Positions 1 to 5,557 of a stretch of DNA of 10,630 bases are shown here, in pieces (positions within the stretch are counted from its first letter, which is position 1; each line of letters opens with the position of its first letter). Source of the DNA: Thermoplasmata archaeon (GTDB taxonomy: Archaea; Thermoplasmatota; Thermoplasmata; B31-G17); assembly GCA_003649915.1 (NCBI GenBank), contig QMTG01000030.1:1-10630 (forward strand), in the 5' to 3' direction. The notes under the pieces are model-generated. The model made no database searches and was not told where the DNA came from. It was given only the letters and a program-made list of their open reading frames with translations. The position numbers were made by a program, and so were the translations under genes.

Positions 1-230
1 CTTTTTATGTGGATATTTATATCTGGTAATATTCCGGCATCCTCACAGGCGTCGAGGGCGTTATCCACAGCCTCCTTAACACACGTAATTAGCGCTTTAG
101 TTGGGCTATCAAAGCCCAATATATGCTTGTTTCTCTCAAAAAACTCGGCAACTGATATTTCTTTCTGCTTTTCAGCCAAAATTTCCGCTATAGGTCTCGA
201 CTCAAAACTGCCCCTTTTTCCACCAGCCAT
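1..230 (-). CDS. top6B: DNA topoisomerase VI subunit B, N-terminal fragment (cut by window edge)
   Basis: This is the first 76 codons of a type IIB topoisomerase ATPase subunit; the rest lies off the left edge. Topoisomerase VI is an A2B2 enzyme that relaxes and decatenates DNA by ATP-driven strand passage. The visible protein begins MAGGKRGSFES, continues with VAEFFERNKHILGFDSP, and reaches the GHKL ATPase N-box (KEAVDNALDACEDAGILPDI). That box contains the Glu and Asn used for ATP hydrolysis and Mg2+ binding, an arrangement characteristic of Top6B. The ATG at 230 has only AGGTG two bases upstream, too close for a normal Shine-Dalgarno. A TATA-like box about 26 bp upstream suggests leaderless translation. 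It is divergent from priL. Presence of topoisomerase VI argues against the Thermoplasmatales proper, which are known for gyrase instead. Identity is secure despite truncation. Confidence 0.93.
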   Translation of the reverse strand, partial: MAGGKRGSFESRPIAEILAEKQKEISVAEFFERNKHILGFDSPTKALITCVKEAVDNALDACEDAGILPDINIHIK

Positions 231-251
231 CGCACCTATATATACTTTTTA

Positions 252-261
252 GGTTATAAAC
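252..261 (-). promoter_or_regulatory. TATA-like box for top6B
   Basis: On the minus strand this reads GTTTATAACC, centred about 26 bp upstream of the top6B ATG. That is the normal archaeal distance from TATA box to transcription start, so the mRNA would begin at or next to the start codon. A second AT-rich stretch (AAGTATATATAGG, about 235-247) is too close to the ATG to serve this start. Inferred from spacing and composition only. Confidence 0.5.
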
Positions 262-273
262 TTTGAGTGCCCT

Positions 274-287
274 AAAAACGCGTTTTT
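274..287. repeat. Perfect 14-bp palindrome AAAAACGCGTTTTT between top6B and priL
   Basis: The sequence AAAAACGCGTTTTT is its own reverse complement. Its centre (280.5) lies about 24 bp from the centre of each of the two divergent TATA-like boxes (about 256.5 and 304.5). This is where a regulator acting on both promoters could bind. The palindrome is certain; a regulatory role is inference. Confidence 0.5.
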
Positions 288-300
288 TCCTCCAAGTATA

Positions 301-309
301 TTTTATATT
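301..309 (+). promoter_or_regulatory. TATA-like box for priL
   Basis: TTTTATATT sits about 32 bp upstream of the priL ATG. It predicts a transcription start around 329 and a leader of only about 8 nt. No convincing Shine-Dalgarno precedes the ATG, which agrees with a very short leader. Confidence 0.5.
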
Positions 310-336
310 CGAAATCGCATAAGTGGACGAGAAGCA

Positions 337-1398
337 ATGCCCACCCTCCGCCTGTATGCAAGATATCCGTTCATGAAAGGTGCGGTCGAGTACATCAGAG
401 GGCTTGGTGTTGAACTAGAGGATGTTATCTCTGATATTGCGTTCGAGGCTGTTAGGAGCAGGGGTAGGCAGAGGGTGGTGAATGCACTGCAAATGGGCGA
501 TATTGGTGAGGTATCCTTGGTCACAGAGTACGAGAAAAAAGTTGAACTCTTATCGTATCCTGTGGCTAGGATGATTGTGTCCGCGGTTGGCGATTACTAT
601 CTGATAAGAAAGTACGCCCTTGCAGAAGCTACAAGAATGGAAAGGAGGATGTATGAAGACTATGAAGAATATAAAAAAGCGGGAAGAAGAAGGGCATCTA
701 ACTTTCTTATTCTAATGGCAGAGAGCCTTGGGGTTGATTGCTTAGCGGCGGGGGATGATTTTTCCCTCCATATATGCGACTATCTGACCATGGCCACACC
801 ATTGCATGCCATGGAGTATAAACTCGTACACCAGAGGGTGCAGAAAGGCAGGGTGATTGTGAATGCTAGGAGACTTATAAGGCTGTTCAGGGAGAGGATT
901 ACGAGGATGATAGAGGAGCAGTTACCCCTACCCATGGATAATGATATTGCAGAAGCACTATCGCCGTATATATGGGAAGTCATGGATATATTGGATGATA
1001 CAAAAGATAAGAGTTTTGTTTCCGATATTGACACAGAACATGTGGAATTTGAGTGTTTTCCGCCCTGCATGAAGGAAATCATGGCAAGTATAGAGCGTGG
1101 AGAAAACGTCCCCCATATGGGGAGATTCTCACTTACAGCGTTTCTTCATTATATAGGGATGAGTAACGAGGAAATACTGAAGATTTTTGCACGTTCTTCA
1201 GACTTTGCCGATAGAATTGCAAGATATCAGATTGACCATATCACTGGTAAAATATCTGGAAAGGAATACCTTCCACCTGAGTGCAATACAATGCGCACCT
1301 ATGGTTTGTGCAACGGTGGGGACGATCTTTGCAAGAAAGAGTGGATGCACCACCCCCTTATTTATTACAGGGCGTGCACGAAAAGGAGAAAGAAGTGA
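337..1398 (+). CDS. priL: DNA primase large subunit PriL (archaeal/eukaryotic type)
   Basis: A 353-aa regulatory subunit of the archaeal DNA primase, which pairs with catalytic PriS to make RNA/DNA primers for replication. The N-terminal two thirds is a mostly helical domain. The C-terminal domain carries the iron-sulfur cluster expected of PriL. Its likely ligands are C244 (in FPPC), C316 (PPEC), C325 (GLC) and C332, ahead of the conserved HHPLIYY segment at about 338-344. Two further cysteines, C240 and C347, flank the set. RFSLTAFLHYIGMS at about 263-276 and the YQIDHI segment near 297 also fit the PriL C-terminal domain. Length is normal for the family. The ATG at 337 is chosen because the protein begins in typical PriL fashion and a TATA-like box lies at a matching distance. 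It is divergent from top6B, and priS is not in the window. Confidence 0.93.
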   Translation: MPTLRLYARYPFMKGAVEYIRGLGVELEDVISDIAFEAVRSRGRQRVVNALQMGDIGEVSLVTEYEKKVELLSYPVARMIVSAVGDYYLIRKYALAEATRMERRMYEDYEEYKKAGRRRASNFLILMAESLGVDCLAAGDDFSLHICDYLTMATPLHAMEYKLVHQRVQKGRVIVNARRLIRLFRERITRMIEEQLPLPMDNDIAEALSPYIWEVMDILDDTKDKSFVSDIDTEHVEFECFPPCMKEIMASIERGENVPHMGRFSLTAFLHYIGMSNEEILKIFARSSDFADRIARYQIDHITGKISGKEYLPPECNTMRTYGLCNGGDDLCKKEWMHHPLIYYRACTKRRKK

Positions 1399-1427
1399 TT
1401 ATATTTTGAATAAAACGGCATTTAGCA

Positions 1428-1433
1428 TTTTTT
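1428..1433 (+). terminator. Possible T-tract terminator of priL
   Basis: A run of six T lies 30 nt after the priL stop, in the 62-bp convergent gap with pelA. Archaeal RNA polymerase can terminate at short U-runs without a hairpin. No hairpin is seen. Weak support. Confidence 0.35.
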
Positions 1434-1460
1434 ATTGTGCTTCTTGTAGGGGACTATTAT

Positions 1461-2504
1461 CTATTCTATACTGTACTTGAGCAATGCCGCAATACCGCCA
1501 AGTGCTTCCAGTTTTCTCCCACCCTCATGATGCGAGCTCACAATATAAACAGTGCCCCTGCCTTTCCTAACAAGTTTTATTACCTCGTTCACCTCACTCT
1601 TTCTCACAATCTTATCTATCACAAGCAGGATATCAACCGCGCCAAACTCGGCCGCTCTTTGCACCTCACCAAGACCATAAGCGCACTTTTTCCCGCTTTC
1701 CCTTATGCACTCCAACAGCCTTTCAACAAGCCCAACCTCCTTCTTTATCCTCAAATCACCCAAAACTTTTTCCCCAATACCTCCCTTCATAGCCTCATAA
1801 ATACCGTTCATGCCAGCATGAGACGTTGAGAAAACCTTAACATCCCTACCTACACCTTCGCCCTTCTCCTTAATGTACGTGTAAAATTCCTCCTTCGCAA
1901 AGCCCGGCCCTATCAAAACTATTTGTGCATTACTAATCCCTGACATGCTTTTGACCTTAGACATAACCTGACCAAAATACTCCTTCATGTCCCGTTCACC
2001 CATCATTTTTCCAGTGTTGGGGTTTGCAACTCTCGCCACCTCTCTCACACCATAGTCATGCAAGTACGCTATTGTTGCCTCTTCATCGTCCATGGACACA
2101 AATATTAGTGTGGGACGCTCGGTTCTTTTCACAGCCTCTGCTAACAGCACTCTATCGCACTCGTTCCATTGTTCCTTAACAACCTTGAGTTCAACACCGG
2201 GGGTAACATTTATTGTATGCCACGACCCCTTATCGGGGCCCTCTATTATTATGCCCCTTATACGCAGAATATCGGCAAATTTGTGCCATTCAACATCTTT
2301 AACATCAATACCTAGATATACGGGCCTTTTCTCTCCTCTATCGCTCCTTAATTTATCATGAGCATTTTTGCTTTCCCGCCTCAAAGTCCTTGCATATACT
2401 TTATCCCCCGCCCCTATAATGTTGTATATATACCATAAATCATCAAGTGTATCTACACGCAAACCCAGCGCTCCATCTTTTTCATCGTGGTAAAGAATGC
2501 GCAT
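1461..2504 (-). CDS. pelA: Pelota (archaeal Dom34), mRNA surveillance / ribosome rescue factor
   Basis: A 347-aa eRF1-like protein. Archaeal pelota pairs with aEF1A (and ABCE1) to dissociate stalled ribosomes. In many archaea aEF1A also serves aRF1. Three domains are visible. An N-terminal Sm-like domain occupies about residues 1-125 (MRILYHDEKDGALGLRV, later WHTINVTPGVELKVVKEQW). A central domain spans about 130-255 (FVSMDDEEATIAYL onward). A C-terminal domain spans about 260-347 and ends SSHHEGGRKLEALGGIAALL. No GGQ motif is present, which separates it from the true release factor aRF1. Length is standard. The ATG at 2504 has no Shine-Dalgarno, but a TATAA box lies about 29 bp upstream, so a near-leaderless transcript is likely. 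The small gene at 2547-2780 lies 42 nt upstream on the same strand and may be co-transcribed. Confidence 0.95.
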   Translation of the reverse strand: MRILYHDEKDGALGLRVDTLDDLWYIYNIIGAGDKVYARTLRRESKNAHDKLRSDRGEKRPVYLGIDVKDVEWHKFADILRIRGIIIEGPDKGSWHTINVTPGVELKVVKEQWNECDRVLLAEAVKRTERPTLIFVSMDDEEATIAYLHDYGVREVARVANPNTGKMMGERDMKEYFGQVMSKVKSMSGISNAQIVLIGPGFAKEEFYTYIKEKGEGVGRDVKVFSTSHAGMNGIYEAMKGGIGEKVLGDLRIKKEVGLVERLLECIRESGKKCAYGLGEVQRAAEFGAVDILLVIDKIVRKSEVNEVIKLVRKGRGTVYIVSSHHEGGRKLEALGGIAALLKYSIE

Positions 2505-2530
2505 GGCGGGATAATGAGGGATAGAGCACC

Positions 2531-2536
2531 TTATAA
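2531..2536 (-). promoter_or_regulatory. Possible internal TATA box for pelA
   Basis: On the minus strand GTGTTATAAGG is centred about 29 bp upstream of the pelA ATG, in the 42-nt gap after the small upstream gene. With no Shine-Dalgarno before pelA, a leaderless transcript from here is plausible. Readthrough from the upstream gene could also supply pelA. Confidence 0.4.
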
Positions 2537-2546
2537 CACTTTCTGC

Positions 2547-2780
2547 CTAAAACATCATGCCCAACATATGTTTATTGAAAAAACGCAACGCCTTATTTAT
2601 TTCCTCATCAGGTATCTCGTTCTTTCTTAGAAACTCCAAAAACTTGGGAAGATTGGGCACGTCAATTATTGTTGAGTCGCGCATTCTGAAGAATATTTTT
2701 TTCTTGCCCCCTCTTTCCTCATAAACAATTGTGCCGAACAACCGCCCCACATCGTCAAATATCGGCATGCTGTGTATCAC
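2547..2780 (-). CDS. Small protein of unknown function upstream of pelA
   Basis: Not recognised. The product is 77 aa from a GTG at 2780, or 73 aa from an ATG at 2768 (MPIFDDVGRLFG). GGGGGAT lies nine bases before the GTG, while GTGAT lies seven bases before the ATG, so the start is undecided. The N-terminal half (VGRLFGTIVYEE, then KKKIFFRMRD, then TIIDVP) reads as short beta strands, loosely like a PRC-barrel. The C-terminal half is charged and helical (KFLEFLRKNEIPDEEINKALRFF) and ends MLGMMF. It has no signal peptide or membrane segment and is probably a small soluble protein. It is a believable gene because of its codon pattern, a strong TATA box upstream and the same direction as pelA. 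A role linked to pelota is only guilt by association. Confidence 0.75.
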   Translation of the reverse strand: MIHSMPIFDDVGRLFGTIVYEERGGKKKIFFRMRDSTIIDVPNLPKFLEFLRKNEIPDEEINKALRFFNKHMLGMMF

Positions 2781-2826
2781 TTTTTCTATCCCCCTTTAAA
2801 CCAAATGTTCGATGTAAATAGGCACA

Positions 2827-2836
2827 CATATAAAAA
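2827..2836 (-). promoter_or_regulatory. TATA box for the small gene and pelA
   Basis: On the minus strand TTTTTATATG is a good archaeal TATA box, preceded by an A-rich stretch (GTAAAAATG). It predicts a transcription start near 2806 and a leader of about 25 nt before the GTG at 2780. Inferred from sequence. Confidence 0.55.
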
Positions 2837-2855
2837 CATTTTTACTACGCATTCC

Positions 2856-2885
2856 GCGCATTATGTGCATCAGCATGATCCATGC
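2856..2885. other. Two small adjacent inverted repeats in the divergent intergenic region
   Basis: GCGCA-TTA-TGTGC (2856-2868, one G-U pair as RNA) and GCATG-ATC-CATGC (2873-2885, perfect) lie four bases apart within the 190-bp gap 2781-2970. Both have 5-bp stems and 3-base loops. They lie upstream of both predicted TATA boxes, so they would not be transcribed from either. They might be protein-binding sites or chance. Apart from these and the two promoters, I see nothing else in this gap. Confidence 0.3.
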
Positions 2886-2920
2886 CCTGGCGTGTATGTA
2901 ATAATCCTTAGCGAGATGAA

Positions 2921-2932
2921 AAAGTTTTTAGC
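2921..2932 (+). promoter_or_regulatory. TATA-like element for the membrane-anchored protein gene
   Basis: AAAGTTTTTAGC is centred about 44 bp before the GTG start. It predicts a start near 2952 and a leader of about 19 nt that includes the Shine-Dalgarno. The element nearly matches AAAGTTTTTATC, found at a similar position before the trm14-like gene (3893-3904). Confidence 0.4.
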
Positions 2933-2958
2933 ATGGGGGCGGATAATGTTGTATAGAT

Positions 2959-2963
2959 AGGTG
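2959..2963 (+). promoter_or_regulatory. Shine-Dalgarno supporting the GTG start at 2971
   Basis: AGGTG lies seven bases before the GTG at 2971 and sixteen before the in-frame ATG at 2980. It therefore favours the GTG as start. Confidence 0.55.
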
Positions 2964-2970
2964 TGCATTA

Positions 2971-3543
2971 GTGGTAAGTATGTGGAGATACTACAGCATA
3001 CAACCGTATGTTTATCCGAGAGGAAGGACTACACTTCGTTATATGCCGCCGAGTAGAGGAAAAAACCCAGCACTAATAGGCGTAATTGTGGTTGTGCTAT
3101 TGATAATAACATCATTTCTCACTTTCTTTGTATTCACGGAAATATTCTACAGCGAACTTGGGCCTTATGTGCATAGAAACGTGGAGTATTACAACCGTAC
3201 TGTTACTGTGGAAGATGGTGGACATTACTTTATACCCTTGGATATTTATGACTACGCATGTATAGAGGTGAATGCATCTTCTGCTAGCGGCAAAAAATTC
3301 GATTTCTATGTAATGCTCGACTTTGAGTATCAAAATGTGTATGTAAACAAATCTCTATCTTTCGCTGCATGGAAGGCTTGGGAAAATATAAGCACAGTAA
3401 ACGAAACCTTAGTATTTGCAGGGGATGACATATATTACCTTGTATTTGACAACAGCGATATAGAGTGCATAGATGATGCAGTCCCAAACGGTACGCTTGT
3501 TCTGAGCATTAACCTAACAGTAACTCAAGAGATACTACGTTGA
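2971..3543 (+). CDS. Membrane-anchored protein with a sequon-rich extracytoplasmic beta domain
   Basis: A 190-aa protein of unknown function. A basic, Tyr- and Pro-rich cytoplasmic tail (about 1-31) precedes a single hydrophobic segment at about 33-57, which acts as a signal anchor. The positive residues before it indicate N-inside, C-outside. The outer domain (about 60-190) is strand-rich, with HYFIPLDIYDYACIEVNAS, FDFYVMLD and a YYLVFDNSD stretch. That pattern recalls small jelly-roll or GOLD-like secreted domains, a fold guess only. It has seven N-glycosylation sequons, at N75, N101, N126, N139, N144, N173 and N181. C97 and C166 could form a disulfide. The GTG at 2971 is preferred over the ATG at 2980 because AGGTG sits seven bases upstream. 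It converges on the DUF211 gene with a 17-nt gap and has no operon partner here. Confidence 0.82.
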   Translation: MVSMWRYYSIQPYVYPRGRTTLRYMPPSRGKNPALIGVIVVVLLIITSFLTFFVFTEIFYSELGPYVHRNVEYYNRTVTVEDGGHYFIPLDIYDYACIEVNASSASGKKFDFYVMLDFEYQNVYVNKSLSFAAWKAWENISTVNETLVFAGDDIYYLVFDNSDIECIDDAVPNGTLVLSINLTVTQEILR

Positions 3544-3560
3544 CTGATACACGCAATACT

Positions 3561-3851
3561 TTACCTATCCTGGAGGGTTTCCACATCCTCCACCAAACGT
3601 TTTCCTGCAGATACGCCGTCGATGGAGTGTATGGCTGCACCGCAGGCTTCAAGCACTTTTTTAACGTCCTCGTAGTTTATATCAGCACCCTCAATTGTTA
3701 TTTTTATGCTCTCCGTCTCGCGATCGACCTCGTCGAGCATGCAATTTACTCCAGCCACACCAGGCAAGGTGCTGAGCTTTGTTGCAATCTCTATTATTGA
3801 TGGCTCTCTAGGTTTGAGAACGTCCAGAATTAGACGCCTTATCCCAGTCAT
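3561..3851 (-). CDS. DUF211 family protein
   Basis: A 96-aa protein matching the small archaeal DUF211 family (COG1888). It opens with GIRRLILDVLKPREPSI, continues with LPGVAGVNCMLDEVDRETESIKITIEG, and contains VKKVLEACGAAIHSIDGVSAG. These alternating strands and helices fit a ferredoxin-like fold. The family is widespread in Euryarchaeota; its biochemical role is not known to me. The length is complete. The ATG at 3851 is preceded by GAGGTGA (minus strand, 3861-3867) with nine bases of spacing, a clear Shine-Dalgarno. The gene is divergent from the trm14-like gene across about 100 bp and convergent with the membrane-protein gene. C38 and C70 are the only cysteines. Confidence 0.9.
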   Translation of the reverse strand: MTGIRRLILDVLKPREPSIIEIATKLSTLPGVAGVNCMLDEVDRETESIKITIEGADINYEDVKKVLEACGAAIHSIDGVSAGKRLVEDVETLQDR

Positions 3852-3882
3852 CTTTACCGTTCACCTCAAGACTAAATTATCA

Positions 3883-3901
3883 AAAAACTATTAAAGTTTT
3901 T
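3883..3901. repeat. Inverted repeat AAAAACT-N5-AGTTTTT in the divergent DUF211/trm14 promoter region
   Basis: Two 7-bp arms are separated by ATTAA. The element overlaps the likely TATA boxes of both divergent genes. It could be an operator that blocks both promoters, or simply two AT-rich TATA elements back to back. The arms are certain; function is not. Confidence 0.4.
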
Positions 3902-3904
3902 ATC
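3893..3904 (+). promoter_or_regulatory. TATA-like element for the trm14-like gene
   Basis: AAAGTTTTTATC is centred about 56 bp before the TTG start. It predicts a transcription start near 3924 and a leader of about 30 nt that includes the Shine-Dalgarno at 3944-3949. It is almost identical to the element at 2921-2932. Confidence 0.45.
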
Positions 3905-3943
3905 TTGCAGTTGGCAATACGCGATGCTTAGCATTAACAAGTG

Positions 3944-3949
3944 GGTGGT
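3944..3949 (+). promoter_or_regulatory. Shine-Dalgarno supporting the TTG start at 3955
   Basis: GGTGGT lies five bases before the TTG at 3955 and seventeen before the next in-frame ATG at 3967. The TTG is favoured, though the ATG would lose only four residues. Confidence 0.5.
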
Positions 3950-3954
3950 ATGAC

Positions 3955-5046
3955 TTGAAAACGCGTATGATTGCAACAACAGTGTATGGCTTTGAGGATA
4001 TATGTGCTCGAGAACTCGTAAGTTTTGGAGCAAAAATACTGCAAATAATGGATGGTAAGGTTGTGTTTGAGGGGAATTTAGATTTAATTTACGCAATAAA
4101 CATGGGCTCCAGAACGGTGCATAGGGTGGGATTGCTCATTGATATGGGGGACTTTACCAGCCTAGAAGAAATTAAGCAAAAACTCTCCCGTGTGGATTTT
4201 TCTAATTATATTGGCAAAGACTGCACGTTTGAGGTAAGATTCAAAAGGTTTGGGGTGCACAATTTCAGAAGCATAGACGCAAATTCTGCTATTGGTGCTG
4301 TTATACACTCTCAGGGGTATAAAGTGAATCTTACACAGCCTGATGTGAGTTTTAAAGGCTGGATACATGGCAATCGTTTTTACTTTTGCTTGGACACAAC
4401 GGGCGAGTCATTGCATAGAAGGAACTACAGGGTGTGCAATCATCCTGCTCCTCTTCGCCCAACAATCGCAGCACTCATGAGTATGTGGCTTTCTTGGAAA
4501 GATACAATGCTGGATCCGTTTTGCGGCAGCGGCACAATACTTGTGGAAGGGCTTTGGGAAAGATTAAGATATCCTCCAAATGTGGATCGTAAATTTGCAT
4601 TTGAAAAACTTGCATTTTTCGACCGCGAATACATGCTTGAAATACGGGAGCGCTTGCTAGAGGGCGTTAGCAATGGGAATTTCAGGGCGGTGGGTGTTGA
4701 ACTGTTCAAGAAGCACGTGGACTGCTGCCGCAGAATTCTAAGAGCGGCTGGTGTTGAGGATAAAGCCGTATGCGTCCATGGTGATGGGTGCATGTACTGC
4801 CAGACTTTTGATGGTAGTTGGATAATCACAAATCCACCCTATGGGTTGAGAATATCTTCCGCGAAAAAAGCAACTGCACTCATGAAAAGATTTGCAAATG
4901 TGCTACGATCACACTTCTCGGGCACTGCTATTGTAATAACACCGAGCAATCAAATAGAAAATCTTCTTTCAGACTGTGCAAACATTGATAAAAGGATTAT
5001 AAGGTATGGTGACCTTTGGGTCAGAGTTTATAGAATCACACTTTAA
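3955..5046 (+). CDS. THUMP-domain RNA methyltransferase, Trm14-like (tRNA m2G6)
   Basis: A 363-aa S-adenosylmethionine-dependent RNA methyltransferase. Residues 1 to about 150 form the N-terminal ferredoxin-like plus THUMP region that binds the tRNA acceptor stem (YGFEDICARELVSFG at 11-25, GWIHGNRFYFCLDTTG at about 135-150). Next comes LHRRNYR with PAPLRP (153-169), the linker signature of the UPF0020/Trm14/RlmL group. The catalytic Rossmann domain has motif I DPFCGSGTILVEG (187-199), GVEL (247-250) and the NPPYG motif (293-297). DPFCGSGT with NPPYG favours the guanine-N2 Trm14/RlmL type over archaeal Trm-G10, which has DPPYG. Trm14 makes m2G at tRNA position 6; a 23S rRNA target is a less likely alternative. 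The protein is unusually rich in cysteine: eleven, including C257/C258 and C273/C279/C282. The TTG start rests on the GGTGGT Shine-Dalgarno. The gene is monocistronic here. Confidence 0.87.
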   Translation: MKTRMIATTVYGFEDICARELVSFGAKILQIMDGKVVFEGNLDLIYAINMGSRTVHRVGLLIDMGDFTSLEEIKQKLSRVDFSNYIGKDCTFEVRFKRFGVHNFRSIDANSAIGAVIHSQGYKVNLTQPDVSFKGWIHGNRFYFCLDTTGESLHRRNYRVCNHPAPLRPTIAALMSMWLSWKDTMLDPFCGSGTILVEGLWERLRYPPNVDRKFAFEKLAFFDREYMLEIRERLLEGVSNGNFRAVGVELFKKHVDCCRRILRAAGVEDKAVCVHGDGCMYCQTFDGSWIITNPPYGLRISSAKKATALMKRFANVLRSHFSGTAIVITPSNQIENLLSDCANIDKRIIRYGDLWVRVYRITL

Positions 5047-5067
5047 AAAACCAAAGGCTCGAAAAAA
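5045..5067 (-). terminator. Likely U-tract terminator of the rpoB-nusA operon
   Basis: On the minus strand two T6 tracts (5062-5067 and 5045-5050) lie 50-72 nt past the nusA stop, at the convergent junction. Tandem U-runs after a stop codon are typical of archaeal intrinsic termination. The second tract reaches into the last codon of the trm14-like gene. Confidence 0.5.
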
Positions 5068-5104
5068 GAACACGCATCAGTGCGCAGGGCAATGCAGGAT
5101 TTGA

Positions 5105-5112
5105 TTTTTTTT
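5105..5112 (+). terminator. Likely T8 terminator of the trm14-like gene
   Basis: Eight consecutive T occur 58 nt after the trm14-like stop, just before the end of nusA on the other strand. With the opposing T-tracts at 5045-5067 they make a compact 70-bp bidirectional terminator region. Confidence 0.5.
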
Positions 5113-5116
5113 AACA

Positions 5117-5557
5117 TCAGCCAACATGAGCCTCAATGTATATTCCATCGAGTTTGTAGTATCTGTTGAACACATACCTTGCAATTTTTATGTTTTTTGC
5201 CCCAAGACCTATAGCCTTTGCCTTATTCCCCACAGGCACTTCAACCACGGCAAAAACCTTACCCCCCTGCTGCTCAATCTTTGCCCTTCTCGCACCGTAG
5301 GGTTTGAAGAAATTGAGTAAAAACTGCTCAGGGTTGGGTGAAAACTCTATTATTCTTATGCTTCTTCCAATCTTGATTTTCAGTTTTTTTATCTTCTCGC
5401 CCTTCCTTCCCATAGCCCTTCCAATCTTACCCTCTGGTATTATAAAAATAACTGTGTCCTCATATACTACACAATCCTTCGCCTCAATACCCGTTGTTGC
5501 TTCGAAAAGTAGTATGTACTGAAGTGCTTCACCGTCCAACCTCAGCAACCACTTCAC
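5117..5557 (-). CDS. nusA: Archaeal NusA-like transcription factor (two KH domains)
   Basis: A 146-aa protein with the archaeal NusA architecture: two KH RNA-binding domains and none of the bacterial RNAP-binding or S1 domains. It is thought to act in transcription termination or elongation with the polymerase encoded upstream. KH1 has the GxxG loop as GRKG at 50-53 within PEGKIGRAMGRKGEKIKKL. KH2 has a loop reading IGLGAKNIKIARYVF at about 117-130. There the usual second glycine of the loop is alanine. C29 is the only cysteine. The GTG at 5557 overlaps the rpl30e stop as GTGA. A TTG three codons later (5548) is also possible, with GGGGGAGTG six bases upstream, and would give a product starting LRLDGEALQYILLFE. 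It is the last gene of the operon in this window. Confidence 0.9.
   Translation of the reverse strand: MKWLLRLDGEALQYILLFEATTGIEAKDCVVYEDTVIFIIPEGKIGRAMGRKGEKIKKLKIKIGRSIRIIEFSPNPEQFLLNFFKPYGARRAKIEQQGGKVFAVVEVPVGNKAKAIGLGAKNIKIARYVFNRYYKLDGIYIEAHVG

Noticed and set aside
780..1082. Minus-strand 100-aa frame inside priL
   Set aside because: It is antisense to the conserved PriL C-terminal region and has no coding features of its own.
1437..1829. Plus-strand frame of 130 aa opposite the 3' end of pelA
   Set aside because: It is the antisense shadow of conserved pelota domain 3, with no family resemblance.
2772..2960. Plus-strand frame of 62 aa in the divergent gap
   Set aside because: It overlaps the start and promoter of the small minus-strand gene, has no Shine-Dalgarno and has a composition unlike its neighbours.
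2781..2970. A structured RNA gene or riboswitch in the divergent gap
   Set aside because: Only two 5-bp hairpins are present, both upstream of the predicted transcription starts. There is no tRNA-like, box C/D or CRISPR-like pattern.
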